Assembly: GCF_050947875.1 (NCBI RefSeq)
Contig: NC_134570.1
Location: forward strand, 226,967,265 to 227,031,264
DNA: 64,000 nucleotides
Direction: 5' to 3'
Source: Dermacentor variabilis
Taxonomy: Eukaryota; Arthropoda; Arachnida; Ixodida; Ixodidae
Shown here in pieces: positions 31,955 through 42,180 of the stretch (the stretch's first letter is position 1; every line of letters begins with the position of its first letter). Below the pieces are notes generated by a model, which saw nothing but the letters and a program-made list of their open reading frames with translations, was not told the DNA's origin and ran no database searches. The position numbers and the translations under genes are program-made.

Positions 31955-33511
31955 TTCAAAAGAACTTCACATTGGCCTAGTTGGTGTTTACCGCATATCA
32001 TATTGACCGCAAATAAAGATGGGGACAGAGGGAGAGAACACATAAACAGCACGGGCGGTAATAGGTCCGGCCTTTTCGGTTGATGTTGATCTTTTCTACT
32101 CCGTTCCTCATAAAGATTTGTTTGTTGCTGTGAGGATGTGCATTGAAGAAAACAGCACTATTCCCTTCCAGAATGCAGTTGGTATTTCGGTGGAAGATTT
32201 TTTAACTCTTTTAGAAACCTATCTTAATAGCACTTTTATCAGTTATGACGAACACTTCTTTCTGCAGAAACGTGGAATCTGCATCGGCTCATGCATTGCG
32301 CTGCTTTTGTGTAACATTTTTTTTAGCTACCATTGACAAAGTGCTTGATCAGGCGTTTTGGGGGGAGTTTTTAAACATCGTAAAAGTTTTTAGGTATATG
32401 GATGACTTTTTAATTGTTTTAACGGGCAAGGAAGTTTAACTTCTTGTGACAGCATTCTAGCCGTTTTTAAAACAACTTGGTAAAGGGCTTTCTTTTACTC
32501 ACGAACTTCCACTCAACAATTCCTTGCGTTTTTTAGACCTACGCATTTCCTTTGCTAAAGGCCACGCATGCTGGTAGTACTTCCCTCGGGCACAGAAGGG
32601 CTTGGTGCCATATGACTCCTTTCAGTCAAAGATTGTTAAATGAGGAGTAGCGATGCTCTGCCTAGAATCGGCTCTCCGCAAGTCGTGTGTGCACAAGGTG
32701 CAGCTTGCCTTTGACAATCAGATTTTCCGTCTTAAGATGGCAGGGTTCCCTGACTTGATGGTAACGCCAGTGGTGGAAACCCTCCTGCAGACGGTAAAAG
32801 GATCTAGGAGCAAAGCAAGGGTGAGGACGACTACTATGGCCTCAAGACCTGAAGTGGTGCCGTATATTCACAGGGTCACTCACAACCTAAGGAAGGTGGC
32901 AGGCAGGTTTGGAGTCCCCCTTGTCTTTTCAGCGCCTTTTAAGCTGGCGCGGCTCTGCCCCGCACCTCCCATGATCCTAAAGGAAGGCAAGGCTGTGGCA
33001 AGAACCACACCAAGCTGTATGCAAAATGCAATGTAGGAGTTGTGTACGAAATCCACCTGGTGTGTGGCAAGTCGTACGTAGGGCAGACAGGATGGTGCCT
33101 GAATTATCGAGCCAGGGAAAATGAACAAAAGTTAACGAAGGATGAATTGGCGCACTTGCCTGCGCACTACAATGCCTGTCACTGTGCACCTCTTTTTAAG
33201 GAGATAAAGATTCTGGGGAGAAGCCAGGACCAGACTGCATGCGAACTGATGGAGGCTTATCACATAAAAAAGAAAGGCCAAGACTGTGTTAGTGACACCT
33301 CCATTAGGTTGTTTCAATCGGAAATAGATTTTTTTTATAATTGGTTGCCATGCTAGGCTGATGAGTGTTCTTGTTTGCTGCGATCTGCACATGTTCTATA
33401 TGCCTATATATGCCCATGGGCTGCCGTGAATAAAACAGTTTAAGGTTACCGCCTGTACTGTTTATGTGTTCTCTCCCTCTGTCCCCATCTTTATTTGCGG
33501 TCAATATGATA
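31955..33511 (+). mobile_element. Penelope-like element with terminal inverted repeats, 5'-truncated coding region
   Basis: A 13-bp target duplication brackets the element. After a 41-nt left extension containing TTGGCCTAGTTGGTGTTT, a 66-bp segment at 31996-32061 (TATCATATTGACCGCAAATA and on) is repeated inverted at 33446-33511. Inverted terminal copies plus a short one-sided extension fit Penelope organisation. The coding part begins within RT, so most of the N-terminal domain is missing. Confidence 0.82.
32076..33354 (+). pseudogene. Penelope-like RT and GIY-YIG remnant
   Basis: The frame starts near FVAVRMCIEENSTIPFQNAV and passes FFLQKRGICIGSCIALLLCN. It then shifts to FRYMDDFLIVLTGKEV, with the RT catalytic pair intact (32395-32410). 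Stops at about 32440 and 32641 and more shifts follow. RPEVVPYIHRVTHNLRKV lies near 32845. The endonuclease reads GKSYVGQTGWCLNYRAREN at 33066 on, then a His/Cys cluster (LPAHYNACHCAP) and TACELMEAYHI, ending at 33354. It is a different family from the copies at 24.6-27.8 kb, sharing only the conserved blocks. Confidence 0.85.
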
Positions 33512-33524
33512 TGCACTTTTGTGC
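33512..33524. repeat. target-site duplication, right copy, Penelope-like element
   Basis: An exact match to 31942-31954, adjacent to the inverted terminal repeat. Confidence 0.78.
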
Positions 33525-36500
33525 ATCGCAAAAGGGAGAACATAATTAGTGATGTAGGCAAGGTGTCCGTTAAAACGTGTGCCAAGTTTGGTTCTCTCAT
33601 CTTTAAGCACTCTGAAGGCACGGACACAGATGGAAGGCACATGGTCGCCTCCTGCGTCCACGTCTCTAGCGCTGCCCTGAAGATGAACAACCAACTAGCC
33701 GACGCTTTCACTTTAATTAATTGACTCATGGATAATGCAAACTCGGCTAATTCAAAATGCTGGTAAACTAAAATAAACGTCACACTTTTTGTTGACAAAT
33801 TATGTTTCCAATTCGTTTCGAGGCCATCCAGTTCAAACGCTATTGGTTCGTGCAGTCCTAGCATCTTCCCAGAGTAGAGGAATGTGGCCAAAATGGCTGA
33901 CGAGAGAACATTCACGTGGCAAGAATGGGCTCGATGTATTCAGGTCTATGGCCACCACTGCCAGATTGCGACGTGAACCGAGTCACATGTTTGACGCTGA
34001 GATAGTTTCATTTGCTCTACTGTCCCATAAGATATCTGCACCTTTTAGTTCATATAAGAACTTGTAATTTCATTTTGGACCATATTCGGTTAATTGCCAT
34101 TTCTGAAAAACAACAGCTGTGTCTGCTAGGTGTTTTGAACGCAGTTTGTCTCTTGAATAGTCAGTCAGCTCAATAGAATATATCCGCTTTTATGCTCGAC
34201 GTAGCTGCAGTTTTGCCACCTGCATGTGAACTGGTGTTCCATGGCATATTGTGTGCATCTCAAGTGGGTGTATGAGGGACTGTCTCGTGCTGCAGCCAAG
34301 CTTTCCTAGAGTTGATGTTCCGCACTTTCTGTGTGCTTGCTCTGTGGTGTTTACGAACAGTCGTTTTTTCTTTTTCACCCCCTGTTACAGTGTTGTACTT
34401 GCCACTAGTTAAAATTGATTCTTCAAAGACCTTTCATTCATGGCATGTCCCCTGCAGTTTGACACAACTTTGTTTAGCTTGAGACATGAACACGAAAAAA
34501 CATGTTTGTCTTGTTGGAAGTTCAGCTTGGCATATGTGCATTGCTCTTTGGGCACAAAAAGAGGAGCCTTAAACTGTCTGCACTCTCAAGAAACGTGGCA
34601 CATCAGAATTGTGTTCAAGGAAGTCGTTGTGGCACATACGAAACACCCAGGGCCTTCTGTCTTTATGTGCACCACAATGGCTTCCTCGAGTAACAAAGTA
34701 AATGTTAAGTTAGGAGTCTGCTGTACTAGCTTGTTTTTGGAAGTAATAGTGCACTGTTAGTTTGATTTGGCGCGGGCAACACACAATGATAAAAAGATGG
34801 CACACAACAACTTTGTGTAATTTGTATTAGTGCACAAAAAAAATCCAATCGTCATCCTTTTAGAAATTCCACTTATTTTTCTGACATCGCAACTGAAGGC
34901 TTTGACATTCAAAGGTCAATATGATGGACTGTCAATTCCTCTGCAATAAATTATGCAATTAGCTGGTAGCTGATATTAACTACCATTATGAAAAGCCGTA
35001 ACTAGCTAATCAGAGGGACTATTAAAGCAGAAGTGACAGCACGCTTTGGTGATCTTTGCATGTGAAAGCCTCAAGTTCCGACATCAGAAAAAGAACTAGA
35101 ATATTTAAAAGAATCATATGTCAATGCTGTTGATGTTTAAAAACAAAAACAAAAAAGCAGTTGAAAGTTGCCATTATGTCATGTACAGGTTTAAGTTTCT
35201 TTTTTATGCTTATATTTAAGACTGCCTACATAAAATCGCGCATCACCACTTCACCCAAACCACTGTGTTTGTCAATGAGCCATTTGTGTGTTCACATTGC
35301 TTAAATCACTTTTCCTGTTCATGTGATGGCGAATGTGATTATTTAAAGCTTATCACTACTTTCAGCATGTTGATGGAGATCCTTGTTTTAATCTCTGCAT
35401 TTTATCTTTGTATTTGATTTCCGTTTGCCTTGTTAAAATTGTTCACTTGAGTGTGTTCATCCACAGTTTTAATTCATGTCTCTCTCGGTAGTTATTCATT
35501 TCTGTGTATCACACTGTGCAACAATATATTTCATGTTTGGATTTCCACCACAGCTTCAGATAACCTTGTGCATTTTTTGTATGAATGCATTTATTTCTCT
35601 AGAAATCAAAATTATGCTTTGTAAGCTGTACTCAACTTGAGAAGGAATAGCTAGTGTAACATTTTGTGGCATCAGGTTATATGAGCTATAACCTATATAT
35701 TAAAACCGATATGATTAAAACCTGGTTTTAGAAGTTACTTCAATGTTTGCAGCTAACCAACTTTCAAGTTACCTTTGTTACTACAGTGTTCATACTTTTC
35801 CTCAAAACACTTTAAAACCCTTAAATTTCGAAAAACAGATTCAAGGGCCCTTAAAGCTCCTTGAAAATAAACATGCTCCTTGAGTACCTTAAAATCTGGG
35901 GCTGGGGGTGACTTTCAAGCATTCATAGTAACAAATTCTGCTCAGTGGCTGTGCCGTGGACACTGAAGAAACCAACCTAGATACATTTTCCGTAGAGCGT
36001 TGCTAAACAATTGCAATCCACAGCCACCAAAGTTACAGGCTCGTTTAAATCACCATTGCTATAGTGGAGCTAGACAAAGATCAAACGACCAAGCTGGGCC
36101 AACATTTTGTTGTTTTGCTAGTTGGTTCACATTGAAGCCATTATGGCTCCATTTTCGAGCCCTGGCTCTGCCTGGTAGAAAGTAAGTTTCAGCCACTTGG
36201 CTTTAGCACGACGAGTATCTTAATTGGCTCAAGTTGGGCACGACTAACCATCAAGGTGGCTGACATAATTGCAATAGGAAAGTCAGCTTAGAAAAAGTGA
36301 CATGTGAAACATGTGTCCAACTCAAGCTGCTTAGCCGCAGGAAATTGCTGCTAGGGAGGAGATTTCACTACTATTTAGTTTATGTGCAAGAACAAGGTTT
36401 GCTTCCTCCTCCTCGAATTTTGAGCTTTGCCATCCTTGAAATCCTTCAATTGCCCTTGGATCTTGAATCAAATGTACTGTACAAATCCTGTCCTAACTTC

Positions 36501-38327
36501 GTATTCCATTTTTTTCCTGTCTAGATAACGTTGTGGAGATCTACTTGCAAGCATAGTTGTGGCTTTGCATTTGTTCTAATATGTGCCAACTCTGAGCACT
36601 GCTACATAAAGACCCCGTTTGCATGGCTTCAATTTTATGACGCCGTGCCACTAGTTAAACGACCTGCATGAGTGCTTGGGGCAAGTGTAGTACTGCATCT
36701 GCTGAATCCTGCTATGGAAGTGCAGTTTGCCTTCCTTAAATGACTATGTTGCACACTTGCATCCTGTAGCAACGCTTCTCTAGCTATACCAAAGAACTTG
36801 CAGGAATGTCAGCACAGCATTTTTCGGTATGTGGCTGTAACAGCACAGTTAATCAGGAATGGTCAAGAGATGGTTGTACTTGAGCAGACATAGTATAGGT
36901 TTTTGTTCATGAACAAAAAATGTTAAATGTGTACTTTGATTGTATGTTTTATCTTAGAAAGTGTTGCTTTAGTATCGATAGGCACAAAACACGCTTTTGT
37001 GTAAGCTGGACACAAAGCAGAAACAAAGGTGCATCACGCCATTTTGTAAAGCACTGGTTACCTGCATTACCCAGCGAATCCACAGCTTTATTTGTGTCTT
37101 GATTGTGTGTAGTCTGGTGCACTCTTGAACAGATAGAGTACCTTGTGAAAAAGGTTGCTATATTGCGAAATTTTATTGTGAAAAAAATTGATCACTAGAC
37201 AGATCATGAAAATATAATCTACATAGCCGTATGCAATATTTCAGCGGCACTCGGCAACAGGGATCATGCCATTTAGCTTTCAACCGTGGGTCATACCAGC
37301 TACCGTGATCAGTCAGCTGTTCTGGACAAGTGCAAGGCACACACTTGTGTTGTTTCAGTGTGCATTTGGAGGAAGCAATTGTTGCTGTATGAGTTCGGCT
37401 TTTATTTTAAGTTAGTGCCAAAGTATGATCTGCAAGATGAAGCTGAGCCCTGGTTCTTGTAAATAAAAAAGTGAGAAACTGACCATCCTTCTTTGTAGCA
37501 CTTTGTGCATGCATGGTTTTGTTGTGATAGCTCTAAGGTTGTGTTTATACATCATTGCAATTGTCGGAAGATACATTTCTTGGAAATACCACCATAATAA
37601 AGCCCTAGGTTCTGCTAAAATGTATTATTTAATTTCTTTTGAAGTTATTTCCTATCTAATACCTTTATCATTTTGGCTGGTAGCTTATTTATTTTTTTTT
37701 TTTCATTACATTATCGCCATAAAGAAGCTTTTCCATATTGCATACATAACTTGTCTGCTTCCGTGAGAAGAAAAGTGGTAGGCCATCTGCACACAGTCTT
37801 TCATCTGGGTAGCTTGTCTTAGGCACGTTTTCTTGTTGTGCTGAGGAGCCTGCAATGGCTCTGGGAAAAAACACAAGAGTATAGAAAAGGAAATTTTTGT
37901 TTTTTCAGTTGTACAAAGCAAAAATATAATCAGCACTTATCCAATATACATGACTCGCAGCACTATTAAGTCATTTTTGCAGGGCAATATTGCCATAAAA
38001 CACATCTGCATTCTTTTGGTACACCACATCCACAGGTTGTGAATTGCATGTGACAATAATTTGCAGGAAAAGAAAGGAATTGAAGAAATCTGTTCTGGAA
38101 AGGTATGACCACGGTAATAGAATAGAAAAGGAAACTCGAGAACTGTGGAGATACAGCTTTTGAGTTTCTTCACCAGGCGGCAAGGTGGCCTTACGGGCCT
38201 AGAGGTGCGTATCGCAAGCTTTTGCTGCGCTGTGAAAAGTCAGTCATGCTCAGTGGTGTAGCAACTATTTCTCGAGTGGAGGGCAAACCGCAAACCAATT
38301 CTGACCCCCCCTCTCTATGTGTGTGTG
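33525..38327. other. 4.8 kb of AT-rich DNA with no recognised gene
   Basis: No domain, tRNA or well-defined repeat was found on either strand. Short open frames (for example plus 34440-34760 or minus 33304-33915) do not resemble known proteins. A GT-rich microsatellite is at 38317-38330. The region is compatible with intron or intergenic DNA. Confidence 0.5.
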
Positions 38328-38329
38328 TG

Positions 38330-38339
38330 TTTCTTTGTG
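38330..38339. repeat. target-site duplication, left copy, Penelope-like dimer
   Basis: TTTCTTTGTG is repeated at 40613-40622; two further upstream bases also match. It lies at the end of a GT microsatellite, so part of the match could be by chance. Confidence 0.65.
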
Positions 38340-38593
38340 AACTAGGGTGGTTGCTTGGGCTAGTTGGTAATTCATGATCAAAAATAACGTGCAGCGCGAA
38401 GGACAAGGACATCGATAGACGACATACACAGCGCTGTCTTCCAGCAATATTTTATTGCGTTGCCACATCGTGTGTATATTTACGAGAAAGGGCATGCGCA
38501 GAAAATGTAAGACAGTCACATGGGGTGTTCTAACAGCAAGTCGCTGAACTAAGAGCATGGTCACCTCAATAAAAAATTTTTCCATTACGATTT

Positions 38594-39388
38594 CTATCTG
38601 TTTAGATACGCGACTTCGCCAGGGGTCAGCTTGATAGAGGGGGCACTAACGCAAATACTACGAAGTTTTCTAATGAAATCAGCTTTCACAATTTCCCGGG
38701 TGAGCTGTGAGCTGTGTCTCGCTAAAACTTCAGTATCTTCAAAGAATGGCACGCAGCCGCAGTCCCGGCAATGAATGCCCAAGTGGCCTTGTACAGTGCT
38801 GCGGACGTTGTTGCAGTGCTCTCTCTTAGTCGATCGTTTAAGCACCTGCCGCAAGACAGGGGAATTTGGTAAACTACATTCGTTGTGCACGTCACAAAAC
38901 GTTTTCTGTGCCCGACAAAACAACAACTCTGATGCGATTTAGGCGCGTTTACTCGCTTACAGAGCCTTGCCAGTTTTTCCAGGGCTGAGAAAACGAATGC
39001 GATTCCTGCTCGCTGCCCAATTTTCTTTAGCCTATGGGAGACATCATGCACATACGGCAGCACTGCAAACCTGTGTCTTTCAGCCCGCTGGTTCCCTGAT
39101 TGAGCGGGTTCATCACGTTTTGTGCCCCTCAGAAGCTGTTCCGCTATGGCTGAAATTAAGGCCAAAGGGTAACCAGCCCAAGAAAGGCGATCAACCTGAG
39201 AAGCAAGACTATGTTGCATCTGGTGTGGGCACGATTTATTGAGGCTGTTAACAAGACATAACTTTATAATACCTCGTTTAACGAGTTTCGAGTGTGCCGA
39301 GTTAAAGGGCAAGAGTGGCTTCTTACTTCTCAGTTCGAAGCACCAGCGCACATGTTTGTTAGCAAGGCTCAGCCTGAGATCTAGAAAT
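38594..39388 (-). pseudogene. Penelope-like C-terminal region, left arm
   Basis: The minus-strand frame reads FLDLRLSLANKHVRWCFE, SKPLLPFNS-type and HSLASQVDRLSWAGYPLAL blocks, then FAVLPYVHDVSHRLKKIGQR. It then enters the GIY-YIG domain (VVYQIPLSCG; the KYVGQTG stretch is deleted here, so CGRCLNDRLRES follows directly). It continues in another frame to TPGEVAYLNR at 38594. The short deletion of the YVGQTG motif removes a catalytic part of the nuclease that is still present in the right arm. Confidence 0.82.
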
Positions 39389-40397
39389 CGCAATATTCAT
39401 GGTCACCTAGCCGCATCCCCTGTTGTCAAAGTTTGCAGGTTTGTGGACAACTACCTGATATTTATTGATTGCACTAATCTCACTTTTGAGCCTGCTGTTT
39501 CTGAAGTCGTGGAGCTCTTTAAGAAAGAGCTGGAGCCTCTAGAACTTACGCATGAGGTCCCCATTGATGATTCCTTGTGCTTTCTAGATCTCAGGCTGAG
39601 CCTTGCTAACAAACATGTGTGCTGGTGCTTCGAACCGAGAAGTAAGAAGCCACTCTTGCCCTTTAACTCCGTACAATCAAAACTCGTTAAACGAGGTATT
39701 ATAAAGTTATGTCTCATTAACAGCCTCAATAAATCGTGCCCACACCAGATGCAACATAGTCTTGCTGCTCAGGTTGATCGCCTTTCTTGGGCTGGTCACC
39801 CTTTGGCCTTAATTTCAGCCATAGCGGAACAGCTTCTGAGGTGCACAAAATGTGATGATCCCGCTCAATCAGGGAACCAGCGGGCTGAAAGACGCAGGTT
39901 TGCAGTGCTGCCGTATGTGCATGATGTCTCCCATAGGCTAAAAAAAATTGGGCAGCGTGCTAGAATCATAGTTGTTTTCTGAGCCCCGAAAAATTGGCAA
40001 GGCTCTGTAAGCGAGTAAATGCACCTAAATCGCATCAGAGTTGTTGTTCTGTCGAGCACAGAAAATGTTTTGTGACGTGCACAACGAATGTAGTCTACGA
40101 AATTCCCCTGTCTTGCGGCAGTAAATATGTTGGACAGACAGGCAGGTGCTTAAACGATCGACTAAGAGAGAGCACTGTAACAACGTCCGCAGCACTGTAC
40201 AAGGCCACTTGGGCATCCATTGCCGGGACTGCGGCTGCGTGCCATTCTTTGAAGATACTGAAGTTTTAGCAAGACACAGCTCACAGCTCACCTGGGAAAT
40301 TGTGAAAGCTGATTTCATCAGAAAACTTCGTAGTATTTGCGTTAGTGCCCCCTCTATCGCGCTGACCCCTGGTGAAGTCACATATCTAAACAGATAG
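39389..40397 (+). pseudogene. Penelope-like RT/GIY-YIG fragment, right arm
   Basis: The copy begins in RT just before VCRFVDNYLIFIDC, where FVDN stands in place of the usual YxDD, so the second catalytic Asp is missing. It continues through FLDLRLSLANKHVCWCFEPR and RFAVLPYVHDVSHRLKKIGQ with a stop near 39980. The endonuclease is then VVYEIPLSCGSKYVGQTGRC at 40090-40150 and a later frame ending TPGEVTYLNR at 40397. The YVGQTGR stretch lost from the left arm is present here. Confidence 0.83.
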
Positions 40398-40612
40398 AAA
40401 TCGTAATGGAAAAATTTTTTATACAGGTGACCGTGCTCTTAGTTCAGTGACTCGCTGTTGGAACACCCCATGTGACTGTCTTACATTTTCTGCGCATGCC
40501 CTTTCTTGTATATATACACACGATGTGGCAACGCAATAAAATATGGTTGGAAGACAGCGCTGTGTATGTCGTCTATCGCCATACTTGTCCTTCATGCTGT
40601 ACATTATTTTTG

Positions 40613-40622
40613 TTTCTTTGTG
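40613..40622. repeat. target-site duplication, right copy, Penelope-like dimer
   Basis: TTTCTTTGTG, matching 38330-38339. Confidence 0.65.
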
Positions 40623-40686
40623 TTGGTTATGTAATAAATGGGGAGGGCGTTAACTGAGGGGTTCGATATTTATTAATCATATCATA

Positions 40687-41003
40687 CACTCTAAGAACAG
40701 TTTACACCCTTTGGCTTGCCCCTTTTGCCACACAAAAATAATCGTCATCTGCCTTGATGCGTTTCCTTTATCGCTGCAAGCCCGGAACTTTCCAGTGACG
40801 AACGGCACGCGCGTTATCAGAAGGGGCACTCCAAAGGGTGTGAACTGTTCTATGCTGATAACGCGCGTGCCATTCGTTACTGGAAAGTTCTGGGCTCGCA
40901 GCGATAAAGAAAGGAAACGCATCAAGGCAGATGACGATTATTTTTGTATGGCAGAAGGGGCAAGCCAAAGGGTGTTAACTGTTCTTAAGAGTGTAATAGT
41001 CCA
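40687..41003. mobile_element. foldback MITE, about 150-bp arms
   Basis: The first half starts ACACTCTAAGAACAGTTTAC and reads CACCCTTTGGCTTGCCCCTT. The second half, reversed, starts ACACTCTTAAGAACAGTTAA and repeats the same sequence with few differences, for example GATGCGTTTCCTTTATCGCT against a 4-bp longer version. The centre (about 40836-40856) holds a third, internal copy of the end motif (CCAAAGGGTGTGAACTGTTC). No ORF and no clear target duplication, so the superfamily is unassigned. Confidence 0.82.
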
Positions 41004-41103
41004 ACGAACATTGACACCAAGGACAGCATAGGGGAAATTACTTATACTTAATAAATTAAATGAAGAAATGATAAATTAATTTAAATGAAAGTAGATGAAA
41101 AAA

Positions 41104-41185
41104 ATTGCCACAGGTGGGAACGATCCCACGTCTTCGCATAACACGTGTGATGCTTTACCAATTGAGCTACCGCAGCACCATTTCC
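41104..41185 (-). mobile_element. tRNA-derived SINE head
   Basis: On the minus strand TAGCTCAATTGGTAAAGC is a perfect box A region and TGGGATCGTTCCCA a box B-like arm, about 35 nt apart. The acceptor ends do not pair well, so this is a tRNA-like SINE head rather than a functional tRNA gene. Confidence 0.6.
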
Positions 41186-41312
41186 TACCGTCCACTTTTT
41201 GAGTATTTATGTTCCCCTATTGGAACCCTGGGAGTATTAGCCAGCGCCACCACTCACTAACCTTGGCGGCGGATGTGGAACATCATTTCGGCTGCAGGCG
41301 TCACAGGCATAG

Positions 41313-41710
41313 AGTTTCCTACAAAAATTACTAGAGGGAACTCTGGCGCTAGTGTCTACGGGAGCTGCAATGCGAGCGGTTGTCCCAGCATGGGAATTAT
41401 GGGAAGTACATGGATTTGCCTAAACTTCGTCTTTTTGGCTTCAAACGGCGTTGTGACTTTGTAAACTCGTCATTTTCAATAGTGTATTGCGTAATAAATA
41501 AACAAACATCATTAAAATTGCCCGATGGCAGGATTCGAACACAGGTACCGTAGCACAGAAGCCTGATATAGAAACCATTAAGCCACAGACGCATGTATCG
41601 ACGAGCGAATGAAACGCCCTTATGAATTTGGCAAAGACTGCTGCAACGCGGTGCTCCCCAGACGACCCCACACAGAATCGACTCCTGCAACGCACGGAAG
41701 TGACGTCACT
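41313..41710 (+). repeat. dispersed repeat, plus-orientation copy
   Basis: Block A (41313-41420) starts AGAGTTTCCTACAAAAATTA and contains CTAGAGGGAACTCTGGCGC. Block B (41641-41710) contains GGTGCTCCCCAGACGACC and ends in the palindromic CRE core TGACGTCA (41701-41708). The same blocks occur in reverse order and orientation at 62791-63187. Between the blocks lies a tRNA-like SINE head (41515-41600), absent from the other copy. Another partial block A is at 48947. Confidence 0.72.
41515..41600 (-). mobile_element. tRNA-derived SINE head inside the dispersed repeat
   Basis: On the minus strand TGGCTTAATGGTTTCTATAT (box A type) and GTGTTCGAATCCTGCC (perfect box B) are about 30 nt apart. Its absence from the inverted copy at 62.8-63.2 kb suggests a later insertion or alternative sequence. 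Confidence 0.6.
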
Positions 41711-42060
41711 ACATGTCAAGGTCACATGCACGCGTATTTCCGTTTTTTAGAGGGCGCGTGGTTTGATTGTTTGTTCGCACGTGACACTCAGTACGCATCC
41801 CGTCAGCCGCGCTTGCGGGTCGTGCTTTTCTGCTGCCGCTGGTGCTAGACCCAAGGCCTGGTTCTGCTGCATCCTCGCAAGCCTTTGACATGCGAAAGCT
41901 GCTTTGCAGGGTTATTTTATATTTGCTAGCGTTATTTATATCTATTCTAATAAGTATTTTGATGGTATTTTGATTGTGTTAGCCGCGTATTTGCCGATCT
42001 TGCTGTCCTTGTTCGCGACCGCTTGCTTTGTTCAACCCTAGCGCGGATTTCTCGGATTTA

Positions 42061-42077
42061 ACGTATATATAGTGCTG
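42061..42077 (+). promoter_or_regulatory. possible TATA element upstream of the SGNH-MULE frame
   Basis: ACGTATATATAGTGCTG lies about 110 bp before ATG 42181. The spacing and the TATATATA string are compatible with a core promoter. No other support. Confidence 0.3.
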
Positions 42078-42180
42078 ACTAGAAGGTAGCCTACTTTCGT
42101 TTGTGAAAAAGCGCGGATTTATTTTCTCGCAGTCTTTTTTTTTTCTTCTAGGTGTCTTTTTAGATTGCACTGCTTGCAAC

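Larger units (their letters stand above)
38340..40612. mobile_element. Penelope-like inverted dimer (about 1-kb arms)
   Basis: Two copies of one Penelope-like family lie head to head. The left arm 38379-39388 is the near-perfect inverse of the right arm 39581-40612. The extra 192 bp (39389-39580) belongs to the right copy, which extends further 5' into RT. A 39-nt extension with TTGGGCTAGTTGGTAAT is on the left side only, as in the element at 31955. Both coding regions are 5'-truncated, so neither could encode a full protein. Confidence 0.88.

Noticed and set aside
33358..33420. Hammerhead ribozyme core (CTGATGA) after the Penelope-like coding region
   Set aside because: No GAAA box at the needed distance and no supporting stems were found.
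33304..33915. 203-codon minus-strand open frame
   Set aside because: It crosses the right end of a Penelope-like element and its target duplication, so it cannot be an original gene; no domain is visible.
40711..41031. Open frames on both strands at the foldback element
   Set aside because: They are mirror translations of the inverted arms.
41104..41185. Functional tRNA gene
   Set aside because: The A and B boxes fit, but the acceptor stem does not pair; a SINE head is more likely.
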